A stretch of DNA of 64,000 nucleotides, taken from positions 62,001-126,000 of the forward strand of contig QZFT01000021.1 of assembly GCA_003600225.1 (NCBI GenBank). Reading direction: 5' to 3'. Source of the stretch: Pseudonocardiaceae bacterium YIM PH 21723 (lineage in GTDB: Bacteria > Actinomycetota > Actinomycetes > Mycobacteriales > Pseudonocardiaceae). A program made the position numbers and the translations under genes. This document shows, piece by piece, positions 1 through 8,596 of this stretch. The notes beneath the pieces are model-generated. The model was not told where the DNA came from. It saw only the letters and a program-made list of their open reading frames with translations, and did no database searches. Position 1 is the stretch's first letter. The number at the start of each line of letters is the position of its first letter.

Positions 1-72
1 GCGAGCGAACAGTCGACCACCGCCTGGCACCGGTTCAGGTGCCTGCCGAGCGTCAGCGAGGTAGGGGCGTGA
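1..72 (+). CDS. C-terminal end of upstream transporter gene (partial)
   Basis: An open frame runs from the first base to TGA at 70-72 and encodes about 23 residues. The permease gene starts at GTG 69, giving a GTGA overlap with this stop. In this type of osmoprotectant transporter operon the gene before the permease is normally the ATP-binding subunit, so this is probably the ATPase tail. The visible residues carry no diagnostic motif, so the assignment rests on position only. Confidence 0.4.
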   Translation, partial: ASEQSTTAWHRFRCLPSVSEVGA

Positions 73-713
73 ACTGGTTTCTGAACCACATCGATCTGAT
101 CGTGGAGAAGACCGGCCAGCACTTGGTGATCTCGCTGCTCCCGGTCCTTTTCGGACTGATCATCTCGCTGCCGCTGGGCTGGCTGGCGGGGCGTAACCCG
201 ATCGCGCGGGCCGTGCTGATTCCGGTCTCCGCACTGCTGTACACGATCCCCTCGCTGGCCATGTTCGTGTTCCTGCCACTGATCCTCGGCACCCAGATCA
301 TCGACCCGGTCAATGTGATCGTCGCACTGACCATCTACACGGTTTCGCTGCTGGTGCGGGCGATCGCCGACGCGCTGTCCGTGGTGGACGCGTCCATCCT
401 GGCCGCGGCCACCGCCATGGGCTATCGCCCCGCCCGCCGCTTCCTGGCCGTCGAACTGCCGCTGGCCGTCCCGGTGTTGATCTCCAATCTGCGGGTGGCC
501 ACGGTGTCCAACATCAGCCTGGCCACGGTGGGTTCGGTGATCGGTATCGAAGGGCTCGGCAAGCTGTTCAGTGAGGGCTTCCAGCGGCAGAATCTGGACG
601 AGATCGTCACTGGAGTGGTGCTGGTGGTGGTCCTCGCGTTGATCATTGACCTGGTGCTGCAACTGGTGGGACGGGCGATCACTCCCTGGACCAGGACGGC
701 GGTGAAGTCATGA
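69..713 (+). CDS. Osmoprotectant (betaine/choline type) ABC transporter permease
   Basis: A 214-aa inner-membrane permease of the binding-protein-dependent family (OpuCB/ProW-like). About five hydrophobic segments are visible, with the EAA-type cytoplasmic loop around residues 110-145 (AAATAMGYRPARRF followed by LPLAVP), which docks on the ATPase. I chose GTG 69 over an upstream GTG at 39 because it gives a GTGA overlap with the preceding stop, has an AGG-rich ribosome site just upstream, and starts the protein directly before the first amphipathic helix. It is followed by a second permease and a substrate-binding lipoprotein, each coupled by ATGA. The substrate is probably glycine betaine, choline, carnitine or a similar solute; sequence alone does not separate these. 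Confidence 0.85.
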   Translation: MNWFLNHIDLIVEKTGQHLVISLLPVLFGLIISLPLGWLAGRNPIARAVLIPVSALLYTIPSLAMFVFLPLILGTQIIDPVNVIVALTIYTVSLLVRAIADALSVVDASILAAATAMGYRPARRFLAVELPLAVPVLISNLRVATVSNISLATVGSVIGIEGLGKLFSEGFQRQNLDEIVTGVVLVVVLALIIDLVLQLVGRAITPWTRTAVKS

Positions 714-1411
714 ACGGCCTCTTTGGACTGCTGGAGCGGCTGGTCGACTGGTTCGCCGATCCGAAGCACTGGAGCGGTTTCGACGGGGTGCCGGTCCGGG
801 TTCTGGAACACCTGGAGTACACCGCGCTGGCCGTCTTCATCGCGGCGCTCATCGCCATCCCGCTGGGCGCCTACATCGGCCACACCGGCCGGGGCGGCTT
901 CCTGGTCGTCGGCCTGGCCAACGGCTTGCGGGCGCTGCCCGAACTGGGCCTGCTGATCCTGCTGGTGTTGCTCATGGGGATCGGCCTGCTGCCGGTGACC
1001 CTGGCCCTGATCGTGCTGGCCATCCCGCCACTGCTGGCCGGCACCTATGCCGGTGTGCGCAATGTGGATCGGGCGGTGGTGGACGCCGCGCGTGGCATGG
1101 GGATGCGGGAGCTCGCCGTGCTGCGCAAGGTGGAGTTGCCCAACGCGTTGCCGCTGATCCTCGGGGGGTTGCGTGCGGCCACCCTGCAGGTGATCTCCAC
1201 CGCCACCATCGCCGCCTACGTCTCGTTGGGCGGGCTGGGGGTGTTCGTCTTCGTCGGGCAGTACACCAGGGATTTTCCGCAGATGCTGGCCGGAGCGGTG
1301 TTGATCGCCGGCCTGGCCGGCGCCATCGAGTTGCTATTGATGTTCGTGCAGCGTCGGCTGGTATCTCCGGGATTGCAGCCGAACGTCGTGAGGAGAGGGA
1401 CCACAGGATGA
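710..1411 (+). CDS. Osmoprotectant ABC transporter permease, second subunit
   Basis: A 233-aa permease paralogous to the preceding gene. Hydrophobic segments occupy most of residues 35-215. The EAA loop is clear near residues 120-155 (VVDAARGMGMRELAVLRKV, then LPNALP). Start ATG 710 lies in an ATGA overlap with the stop of the first permease. Two distinct permeases plus one binding protein are the standard OpuB/OpuC-type arrangement, so the two probably form a heterodimer in the membrane. Confidence 0.87.
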   Translation: MNGLFGLLERLVDWFADPKHWSGFDGVPVRVLEHLEYTALAVFIAALIAIPLGAYIGHTGRGGFLVVGLANGLRALPELGLLILLVLLMGIGLLPVTLALIVLAIPPLLAGTYAGVRNVDRAVVDAARGMGMRELAVLRKVELPNALPLILGGLRAATLQVISTATIAAYVSLGGLGVFVFVGQYTRDFPQMLAGAVLIAGLAGAIELLLMFVQRRLVSPGLQPNVVRRGTTG

Positions 1412-2307
1412 AGCGCGTACTAGCGGCGATGACGCTGCCGCTGTCGTTGATCGCCATGACCGCCTGTGGCGGTGGGGATCCGCTGGCCGGTGATAAGTCC
1501 GCAGCCGACACGATCACCGTCGGTTCGGCCAACTTCCCGGAAAGCCAGCTACTGGCGGAGATCTACGCCCAGGCGCTCGAGGCCAAGAGCATCAAGGTGG
1601 TGCGCAAGCCTGACCTGGGGAGCAGGGAGACCTACGTCCCGGCTCTGAAGGACGGCTCCATCGACATGATCCCGGACTACACCGGCACCCTGCTGCAGTA
1701 CTTCCGCAAGGATGCTCCGGAGACCAGCGAGCAGGACGTCTACACCGCGCTGCGCGCCGAGACTCCCGCTGAGCTGGCGGTGCTGGACAAGGCCAGCGCG
1801 CAGGACAAGGACGCCGTGGTGATCACCAAGGAGACGGCGCAGCGGTTGAACGTGAAGTCGATCGCCGACCTCGCTCCGCACTGCAAGGACCTCGTGTTCG
1901 GCGGCCCGCCGGAGTTCACCACACGGGCCGGCGGTATCCCGGGCCTGGCGAAGAACTACGGCTGCAACTTCAGGGAGTACAAGCAGCTGCAACCGGGTGC
2001 GGTCACCTCGGAGGCGTTGAAGGGCAACGCCGTGCAGGCGGCGGACATCTTCACCACCGACTCGACGATCAAGGCCAATGGGTTCGTGGTGCTGGAGGAC
2101 CCCAAGCTCAACTTCGCCGCGCAGAACATCGTGCCGCTGATCAAGGTCGCGAAGGCGAGTGAATCGGTGCGCAACGCGCTGAACGCCGTTCAGGCCAAAT
2201 TGGACACTCCGATCCTGTTGGACCTGAACGCCAAGCTGGCCGACAAGTCCAAGCCGGACCCGAAGGATGTCGCCAAGGAGTGGCTGAAGTCCGTCGGCCT
2301 GGCATGA
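1408..2307 (+). CDS. Osmoprotectant ABC transporter substrate-binding lipoprotein
   Basis: A 299-aa OpuAC-like binding protein. Residues 1-20 form a lipoprotein signal ending in a lipobox, with Cys20 followed by a Gly-rich linker. The mature part starts with TITVGSANFPESQLLAEIYA and contains DGSIDMIPDYTGTLLQYF, both typical of the glycine betaine/carnitine/choline binding family. It should be tethered to the outer face of the membrane and deliver ligand to the two permeases upstream. The ATG overlaps the preceding stop by four bases, so all subunits are translationally coupled. Confidence 0.9.
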   Translation: MKRVLAAMTLPLSLIAMTACGGGDPLAGDKSAADTITVGSANFPESQLLAEIYAQALEAKSIKVVRKPDLGSRETYVPALKDGSIDMIPDYTGTLLQYFRKDAPETSEQDVYTALRAETPAELAVLDKASAQDKDAVVITKETAQRLNVKSIADLAPHCKDLVFGGPPEFTTRAGGIPGLAKNYGCNFREYKQLQPGAVTSEALKGNAVQAADIFTTDSTIKANGFVVLEDPKLNFAAQNIVPLIKVAKASESVRNALNAVQAKLDTPILLDLNAKLADKSKPDPKDVAKEWLKSVGLA

Positions 2308-2759
2308 GTCGTCGGCTCTTACCTGTTGTGCTCACGGTGTGGGCGGCGGTGATCGTCGTCCACACCGTGCTGGAAGTGCTGTACCTGCGCAGATTCCGCG
2401 CCACCATGCTCGGCCACCCCGACCAGGGCCCCATCGGCCCGGCCTACGAGCCGTCGAACCTGTGGCCACTGGTGAGCACGCTGCTGGCGATCACCGCGCT
2501 GGTGGTGTTCCTGGTGTGGCGCGCGCAGAACGGCAGGCTGCGGGTGAGCTGGCCGCTCGCCACCGCCTGGTGGCTGTTCATGGTGGCCCTGATCGCCAGC
2601 CGGTTCGCGTTGAACTTCTCGCTCTACCAGGTCCTCGGCCCGTCCCGGCTGACCATGACGATCTACCTCTACGCCACCCACGCCCTGGCCGCCGTTCTAC
2701 TGGCCACCCTGGGGATCCTGGTTCTGCAGCGGCAGCCTCGGCGGTTTCGGGCATCCTGA
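2304..2759 (+). CDS. Small four-helix membrane protein, function unknown
   Basis: A 151-aa protein with about four hydrophobic segments (near residues 5-25, 50-70, 85-105 and 120-143). I chose ATG 2304 because it sits in an ATGA overlap with the binding-protein stop; an upstream GTG at 2280 would overlap that gene by 28 bases. The overlap places it in the transporter operon as last gene. I do not recognise the family. A membrane partner of the transporter is an inference from position only. Confidence 0.7.
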   Translation: MSRRLLPVVLTVWAAVIVVHTVLEVLYLRRFRATMLGHPDQGPIGPAYEPSNLWPLVSTLLAITALVVFLVWRAQNGRLRVSWPLATAWWLFMVALIASRFALNFSLYQVLGPSRLTMTIYLYATHALAAVLLATLGILVLQRQPRRFRAS

Positions 2760-2765
2760 GTTGCG

Positions 2766-3190
2766 TCTGGTGGTCGTCGAAGGCGGCTTTGGAGGGGGGA
2801 AACGGGTGGGTGGGGGCGTCTTTCCTGCCTTCGCGTTGGGTGGGCGCACGCCGGACTGGCTGTTCGGGCTGATGGGCTCGGTGTGATAGTCGGTCACTGT
2901 CCACTGTGTCCATCCACGAAGGACGGCCACATCGTGGGATCTCCGGCGCGTCGCACCATTTCCGCACCGTGTCGCCCTGTCAGCCCTTGATCAACGCGGA
3001 GTTCGGGACGCTGGGCGCCCTAAAAGACGCGCTTTCAGTGCTCTCAACCGGCCTGAAGGTCACGTTCAGGCGCCCCGCGCAGCCGCCCCGACCACCGGAC
3101 AGGCGTGCCCCCACCCAACACGCAGGCAGGAAAGACGCGGCCCCCACCCGTCTCCCTCTCCAAAGCCATCCTTCGACAACAGGCCAGACG
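2766..3190. repeat. Intergenic inverted-arm element, copy A
   Basis: The 445-bp gap between the membrane protein and the IclR gene holds no convincing gene. It holds two inverted arms: about 2766-2860 (with GTCGAAGGCGGCTTTGGAGG and later TCTTTCCTGCCT) and its reverse complement at about 3098-3190. The same arms occur at 18794-19262 and 57057-57545. The core carries a segment at 2890-2993 that is shared with the 18.8 kb copy in the opposite orientation. A short hairpin (CCTGAA/TTCAGG) lies near 3050. Confidence 0.75.
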
Positions 3191-3204
3191 CAACCCCCCC
3201 CCGG

Positions 3205-3969
3205 TCAGCGGGTGCGGCCGCCGATGCGGATGGTGAGCTCGACGGCCGCGCGCTCGACGTCCGCCGCCAGTTCGGGCCACTCGGAATCGCACTCCGGGTC
3301 GCAGAGGTGCCGCAGGGTCAGCGAGATCGCCGCCGTCGGCCGTCCATTGTGGTCGAACACCGGGCAGGCGACCGACGCGAAGCCCTCGGTCACGTAACCG
3401 TCCTCCACCGCCCAGCCCCGGCGCCGCTCCAGGGACAGCAGGCTGCGCAACGCGGGCAGGTTGCCCGGGCCACGACCGGTCCGGTCCACAAAGGTCGTCG
3501 GGAGCAGGGCACGCACCTGAGCCGCCGGCAGGTGCGCCAGCATGGCCCGGCCGGAGGCGGTCAGCTGGGCGGGCAGCCGCACGCCGACATCGGTCACCAG
3601 GGTCTGCGGCCGGGCGGGCTGCTCCTTGACGATGTACAGCGCCTCGGCGCCGTGCAGCACGCCCAGGTGCACCGTGAAGCCCGACCGGTCGGCCAGCCGG
3701 CGCAGCAGCGGCCGGGCCAGCCGCTCCAGAGGATCCTGGCGCAGGTAGGCGGAGCCCAGCTCGAACGCGGCCACGCCGAGCCCGTAGCGCCGTTCCTCCG
3801 GCAGATGGACCGCGAATCCGGCCTCGGTCAGCTCGCTGAGCAGGTGGTACACGGTGCTGCGCGGCAACGACAGCTCGCGGGCGATGAGCGTGGCCGACAT
3901 CCCGGTCGGCCGGGTGGCCAACAGCCGCAACACGGCCAGGCCCCGGCGTAGCGCGGGTACGTCCGACAC
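3205..3969 (-). CDS. IclR-family regulator, probable hut regulator
   Basis: A 254-aa IclR-family regulator. The N-terminal winged helix spans about residues 5-70 (MSATLIARELSLPRSTVYHLLSEL is cut short here as ARELSLPRSTVYHLLSEL). The C-terminal effector domain of about 170 residues follows, with typical GRAMLAHLPAAQVRALLP and CPVFDHNGRPTAAISL segments. The start is GTG 3969. It is transcribed away from hutH with about 90 bp between the starts, which argues that it controls the histidine operon, although many other hut clusters use a GntR-type HutC. The ligand (perhaps urocanate) is inference. Confidence 0.85.
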   Translation of the reverse strand: MSDVPALRRGLAVLRLLATRPTGMSATLIARELSLPRSTVYHLLSELTEAGFAVHLPEERRYGLGVAAFELGSAYLRQDPLERLARPLLRRLADRSGFTVHLGVLHGAEALYIVKEQPARPQTLVTDVGVRLPAQLTASGRAMLAHLPAAQVRALLPTTFVDRTGRGPGNLPALRSLLSLERRRGWAVEDGYVTEGFASVACPVFDHNGRPTAAISLTLRHLCDPECDSEWPELAADVERAAVELTIRIGGRTR

Positions 3970-3989
3970 GGTTACTCCACACGTGGCTG

Positions 3990-4031
3990 GTCTGGTATCC
4001 CAGACACTGCCAGGTGAACAGGGGTTTCACC
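3990..4031. promoter_or_regulatory. Candidate IclR operator between regulator and hutH
   Basis: Two inverted repeats lie in the divergent gap: a perfect GTCTGG-TATC-CCAGAC at 3990-4005 and GGTGAA with TTCACC seven bases apart at 4013-4031. IclR proteins often bind paired palindromes in such gaps. The assignment is inference from symmetry and position. Confidence 0.5.
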
Positions 4032-4060
4032 AGGCCGCCGATGGAGCCGAGGATGGGGGC

Positions 4061-5584
4061 ATGTCCGTCTCCCTGAACGGCCGCCCGCTGACCCGCGACG
4101 ACGTGGTCGCGGTCATCCGGCACGGTAAGCACGTCGAACTGGCCGACTCCGTCCTGGACGCGATCACGAGCAGCCGCGCCCATGTGGAAGCCCTGGCCGA
4201 GGCGGCGACGCCCACCTACGGCGTGTCCACCGGCTTCGGCGCTCTGGCCGTGCGGCACATCGCGCCGGAACTGCGCACCAAGCTGCAGCGCAGCCTCATC
4301 CGGTCACACGCGGCGGGTGCGGGCGCCCCGGTTGAGGACGAGGTGGTCCGGGGGCTGATGCTGCTGCGGCTGCGCACCCTCGCCTCCGGGCACACCGGCG
4401 TCCGGGTGCGGACCGCCCAGCTCCTCGCGGGCCTGCTGAACGCCCACCTCACCCCCATCGTGCACGAGTACGGCTCGCTGGGCTGCTCCGGCGACCTGGC
4501 ACCGCTGTCGCACATCGCCCTGGCGTTGATGGGTGAAGGCGAGGTCCGGGACGCCTCCGGTGCCGTCCGGCCGGCCGCCGAGGCCATGCGGGAGGCCGGG
4601 CTGGAGCCGGTGGTGCTGGCCGAGAAGGAAGGCCTGGCGCTGATCAACGGCACCGACGGCATGCTGGGCATGCTGGTGCTGGCCTGCGCGGATCTCGCCG
4701 AGCTGTTCACCATCGCCGACCTCACCGCCGCCATGAGCGTGGAGGCCCTGCTGGGCACGGACAAGCCGTTCCGCCCCGAACTGCAGGCGTTGCGGCCACA
4801 CCCGGGCCAGGCCGCGTCCGCGGCGAACCTGACCGCGTTCCTCGCCGGATCGGGCATTGTGGCCAGCCACCAGAACCCGTCGTGCAGCCGGGTGCAGGAC
4901 GCCTACTCGCTGCGGTGCACCCCGCAGGTGCACGGCGCCGGCCGCGACACGCTGGCCTATGTGTCCACTGTGGCCGATCGGGAACTGGCCTCCTGGATCG
5001 ACAATCCCGCCGTGCTGGCCGACGGACGGGTGGAGTCCAACGGTAACTTCCACGGCGCCCCCGTGGCCTACGTGCTGGACTTCCTGGCCATTCCGGTCGC
5101 CGACGCCGCCAGCATCGCCGAGCGGCGCACCGACCGGATGCTGGACATCGCCCGGTCCGCCGGGCTGCCCGCGTTCCTGGCCGAGGACCCGGGTGTCGAC
5201 AGTGGACACATGATCGCCCAGTACACCCAGGCGGCCATCGTCTCCGAGCTCAAGCGGCTGGCCAACCCGGCCTCGGTGGACTCGATTCCGAGCAGCGCCA
5301 TGCAGGAGGACCACGTCTCCATGGGCTGGTCGGCGGCCCGCAAGCTGCGCAAGGCCGTCGAGGGCCTGCGCACCGTGCTGGCCATCGAACTGCTCACCGC
5401 CGCCCGCGCCCTGGACTTCCGCAAGCCCCTGGAACCCGCCCCGGCCACCGCCGCCGCGCTCGCCGCACTCCGGGAGACCGTGCCCGGCCCCGGCCCGGAC
5501 CGCTACCTGGCCCCTGAGATCGCCGCGGCCGAGGAGCTCATCAGCTCCGGCCGCCTGCTCGCCGTCATCAGCCCGTACCTATGA
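4061..5584 (+). CDS. hutH: Histidine ammonia-lyase
   Basis: A 507-aa histidine ammonia-lyase that deaminates L-histidine to trans-urocanate, the first step of histidine catabolism. The prosthetic MIO group forms from the tripeptide at residues 142-144 in GSLGCSGDLAPLSH; it is Cys-Ser-Gly here rather than the Ala-Ser-Gly usual in proteobacteria. Catalytic Tyr53 is in TYGVSTGFG. The open frame extends 69 codons upstream, but ATG 4061 matches the family N-terminus, lies after a purine-rich stretch, and avoids overlap with the divergent IclR gene. First gene of the hut operon, separated from hutU by a 161-bp palindromic element. Confidence 0.95.
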   Translation: MSVSLNGRPLTRDDVVAVIRHGKHVELADSVLDAITSSRAHVEALAEAATPTYGVSTGFGALAVRHIAPELRTKLQRSLIRSHAAGAGAPVEDEVVRGLMLLRLRTLASGHTGVRVRTAQLLAGLLNAHLTPIVHEYGSLGCSGDLAPLSHIALALMGEGEVRDASGAVRPAAEAMREAGLEPVVLAEKEGLALINGTDGMLGMLVLACADLAELFTIADLTAAMSVEALLGTDKPFRPELQALRPHPGQAASAANLTAFLAGSGIVASHQNPSCSRVQDAYSLRCTPQVHGAGRDTLAYVSTVADRELASWIDNPAVLADGRVESNGNFHGAPVAYVLDFLAIPVADAASIAERRTDRMLDIARSAGLPAFLAEDPGVDSGHMIAQYTQAAIVSELKRLANPASVDSIPSSAMQEDHVSMGWSAARKLRKAVEGLRTVLAIELLTAARALDFRKPLEPAPATAAALAALRETVPGPGPDRYLAPEIAAAEELISSGRLLAVISPYL

Positions 5585-5745
5585 AGAGGCGACGTGAACG
5601 GGCGATGCCTACTGCGCGGCGCCCAGCTGGCGCCTCGCGGCGTTGTCGTCGGTCGCCATGGCTCCGCCATGTCTCCCTCCTCCGCCTTGCGATGCATCCA
5701 GCTGGATCGCCGCTCGCTACGGCAGCCCCCATTCACGTCGCCTCT
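5585..5745. repeat. 161-bp near-perfect palindromic element between hutH and hutU
   Basis: The element begins one base after the hutH stop and ends one base before the hutU Shine-Dalgarno sequence. The outer arms 5585-5602 and 5728-5745 pair with one mismatch over 18 bases (AGAGGCGACGTGAA at the ends). The exact centre, 5657-5671, is CATGGC-TCC-GCCATG. The arms in between pair imperfectly and each contains a local CAGCTGG palindrome. As RNA it would be one long hairpin within the hutH-hutU message. No coding capacity is convincing. It resembles a miniature palindromic repeat rather than a normal spacer. Confidence 0.75.
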
Positions 5746-5756
5746 AAGGAGAACCG

Positions 5757-7406
5757 ATGACCCGCACGATTCGCGCCGCCCGGGGAACCACGCTGACCGC
5801 CCGCAGCTGGGCCACCGAGGCCCCGCTGCGCATGCTGCACAACAACCTGGACCCGGAGGTCGCCGAGCGGCCGGAGGACCTGGTCGTCTACGGCGGCACC
5901 GGCAAGGCCGCCCGCGACTGGCCCAGCTTCGACGCCATCTCCCGTGAGCTCACCGACCTGCGCGAGGACGAGACGCTGCTGGTCCAAAGTGGACGGCCGG
6001 TCGGCGTGCTGCGCACCCACGAGTGGGCGCCGCGGGTGCTGATCGCCAACTCCAACCTGGTCGGCGACTGGGCCACCTGGCCGGAGTTCCGCAGGCTGGA
6101 GCACCTCGGCCTGACCATGTACGGCCAGATGACCGCCGGATCCTGGATCTACATCGGCACCCAGGGCATCCTGCAGGGCACCTACGAGACCTTCGCCGCC
6201 ATCGCGGACAAGCGCTACGGCGGCACCCTGGCCGGCACGCTCACCCTCACCGCGGGCCTCGGCGGCATGGGTGGTGCCCAGCCCCTCGCGGTCACCATGA
6301 ACGGCGGCGTCGCGCTCGTCATCGAATGCGACCCACAGCGTGCCCAACGGCGGGTCGAGCACCGCTACCTGGACGAGATCGCGTCCGATGTGGACAGTGC
6401 GATTCGGACGGTCGAGCAGGCCAAGAAGGAACGCAAGGCGCTGTCCGTCGGCCTGATCGGCAATGCCGCGGAGCTGGTTCCGCTGTTGCTCGCCAAGGGC
6501 CTGGACGTGGACATCGTCACCGACCAGACCTCCGCGCACGACCCCCTGGCCTACCTGCCCAAGGGCATCGACCTGGACGACTGGCACGACTACGCGGCCA
6601 AGAAGCCGGACGAGTTCACCGACCGCTCCCGCGAATCGATGGCCGCGCACGTGGACGGCATGCTCGGCTTCCTGCGCGGCGGCGCCGAGGTCTTCGACTA
6701 CGGCAACTCGCTGCGCAACGAGGCCAAGATGGGCGGCTGCGAGAACGCCTTCGACTTCCCCGGCTTCGTGCCCGCCTACATCCGCCCGCTGTTCTGTGAG
6801 GGCAAGGGCCCGTTCCGCTGGGCCGCGCTGTCCGGTGACCCCAAGGACATCGCCGCCACCGATCGCGCCATCCTGGAGCTGTTCCCGGACAACGAGCCGC
6901 TGAAGCGGTGGATCACAATGGCCGGCGAGCGGGTCGCCTTCCAGGGCCTGCCCGCCCGCATCTGCTGGCTCGGCTACGGCGAGCGGCACCTGGCCGGCCT
7001 GCGGTTCAACGAGATGGTCGCCTCCGGTGAGCTGTCCGCGCCGGTGGTCATCGGCCGTGACCACCTGGACTGCGGTTCCGTCGCCTCGCCGTACCGGGAG
7101 ACCGAGGCCATGGCCGACGGTTCGGACGCGATCGCCGACTGGCCGCTGCTGAACGCCCTGATCAACACCGCCTCCGGCGCGACCTGGGTCTCGCTGCACC
7201 ACGGCGGCGGCGTGGGCATCGGCCGGTCCATCCACGCCGGTCAGGTCACCGTCGCGGACGGCACCCTGCTGTCCGCGCAGAAGCTGGAGCGGGTGCTCAC
7301 CAACGACCCGGCGATGGGCGTGCTGCGGCACGTGGACGCCGGCTACGACCGGGCCAAGGAGGTCGCCGCCGACACGGGTGTGCGCATCCCGATGGCGGGG
7401 ATCTGA
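5757..7406 (+). CDS. hutU: Urocanate hydratase
   Basis: A 549-aa urocanase that converts urocanate to 4-imidazolone-5-propionate using tightly bound NAD+. Family landmarks are [11 protein letters not shown] near the N-terminus, the dinucleotide-binding [10 protein letters not shown] region near residue 180, [20 protein letters not shown] near 335, and the catalytic-site Cys403 in ICWLGYGER. The length is normal for the family. Start ATG 5757 has AAGGAG at 5746-5751. The next gene starts inside its stop (TGATG). Confidence 0.96.
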   Translation: MTRTIRAARGTTLTARSWATEAPLRMLHNNLDPEVAERPEDLVVYGGTGKAARDWPSFDAISRELTDLREDETLLVQSGRPVGVLRTHEWAPRVLIANSNLVGDWATWPEFRRLEHLGLTMYGQMTAGSWIYIGTQGILQGTYETFAAIADKRYGGTLAGTLTLTAGLGGMGGAQPLAVTMNGGVALVIECDPQRAQRRVEHRYLDEIASDVDSAIRTVEQAKKERKALSVGLIGNAAELVPLLLAKGLDVDIVTDQTSAHDPLAYLPKGIDLDDWHDYAAKKPDEFTDRSRESMAAHVDGMLGFLRGGAEVFDYGNSLRNEAKMGGCENAFDFPGFVPAYIRPLFCEGKGPFRWAALSGDPKDIAATDRAILELFPDNEPLKRWITMAGERVAFQGLPARICWLGYGERHLAGLRFNEMVASGELSAPVVIGRDHLDCGSVASPYRETEAMADGSDAIADWPLLNALINTASGATWVSLHHGGGVGIGRSIHAGQVTVADGTLLSAQKLERVLTNDPAMGVLRHVDAGYDRAKEVAADTGVRIPMAGI

Positions 7407-8596
7407 TGACCGCGACCTCCCTGCTGGATGCCATCGCCGGGGTCGGTCGCGACACCGCACGGGGCGGTTACTCGCGGCACGGGTTCGACACCGTGGAAAT
7501 GGAACTACGCGAGTGGTTCATCGCCGAGGCCTTCGATCGCGGCCTGGAGGTGGAGACCGACCGCAACGGCAACATCTGGGCCTGGTGGGGGACCCCCGGC
7601 CCGGACGCGGTGTGCACCGGCAGCCATCTGGATTCGGTGCCCGGCGGCGGCGCGTTCGACGGTCCGCTGGGTGTCGCCTGCGCACTGGAAGCGGTGGATC
7701 TGCTTCGTGGACAGGGGTTCCAGCCCACCCGGCCGGTGGCGATCATCGTGTTCGCCGAGGAGGAGGGCGGCCGGTTCGGCGTGCCCTGCCTGGGCTCGCG
7801 GCTGATCACCGGGGCCATCGACCCGGACAAGGCCCGGCGACTGACCGATTCCGATGGCACCACCTTCGCGGACGCGGTCGCGAAGGCCGGGTTCGACCCC
7901 GCGCGCATCGGAGCCGATCCGCAGGCCCTGGAGCGGATCGGCGTGTTCGTCGAGCTGCACGTGGAGCAGGGCCGGGACCTGGAGGTCCCGGTCGGCGTGG
8001 CCACCTCGATCCTGGCGCACGGGCGCTGGCGGTTCAGCTTCACCGGCGAGGGCAACCACGCGGGCACCACGCTGCTCACCGACCGGCGTGACCCGATGCT
8101 GCCCGCCGCGCAGCTGGTGCTGGCCGCGCGGCAGGCCGCCGCCTCGGTGCAGGGCTCGCGGGCGACCGTGGGACGGCTGCGACCCATCCCGGGTGGCACC
8201 AATGTCATCGCGTCCACGGTGGACGCCTGGCTGGACGCCCGGTCGGCCACCGACGCGGAGACCAAGGCCGTGGTCGCCGATGTGGTCGCGCGGGCGACCG
8301 AGGCCGCCGAGGCAGAGGGCGTGCGGCTGACCGTCACCGAGGAGTCCTACGGGGACACTGTGTGGTTCGACGCACAGCTCGCCGCGCAGGTTTCGCAGTG
8401 GCTCGGCGGGGTACCCGCCCTACCGACCGGGGCGGGCCATGACGCGGGCATCCTCGCAGCTCATGTGCCTACCGCGATGCTGTTCGTGCGCAACCCGACC
8501 GGCATCAGTCACGCCCCGGCCGAACATGCCGAGCCCGCCGACTGCGAAGAAGGCGCCCGGGCTCTGGCCACCACTCTGGCGAAGCTGGCGGGATGA
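7406..8596 (+). CDS. M20-family amidohydrolase in the hut operon
   Basis: A 396-aa metal-dependent amidohydrolase of the allantoate amidohydrolase/N-carbamoyl amino acid hydrolase branch of peptidase family M20. Metal-binding motifs are in order: GSHLDSVPGG, GAFDGPLG, AEEEGGRFG, ELHVEQG and a late SHAPAEHAE. It is coupled to hutU (TGATG) and to hutF (ATGA). The HutF route yields N-formylglutamate, and no HutG deformylase is present in the window. This gene is therefore a good candidate for hydrolysing N-formylglutamate, although the family name suggests allantoate. That reassignment is inference from operon position. Confidence 0.85.
   Translation: MTATSLLDAIAGVGRDTARGGYSRHGFDTVEMELREWFIAEAFDRGLEVETDRNGNIWAWWGTPGPDAVCTGSHLDSVPGGGAFDGPLGVACALEAVDLLRGQGFQPTRPVAIIVFAEEEGGRFGVPCLGSRLITGAIDPDKARRLTDSDGTTFADAVAKAGFDPARIGADPQALERIGVFVELHVEQGRDLEVPVGVATSILAHGRWRFSFTGEGNHAGTTLLTDRRDPMLPAAQLVLAARQAAASVQGSRATVGRLRPIPGGTNVIASTVDAWLDARSATDAETKAVVADVVARATEAAEAEGVRLTVTEESYGDTVWFDAQLAAQVSQWLGGVPALPTGAGHDAGILAAHVPTAMLFVRNPTGISHAPAEHAEPADCEEGARALATTLAKLAG

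Noticed and set aside
5733-7460. Very long open frames opposite hutU, ilvB, serA, leuB and other real genes
   Set aside because: They are antisense frames kept open by high GC at third codon positions; they lack ribosome sites, family motifs and sensible composition.
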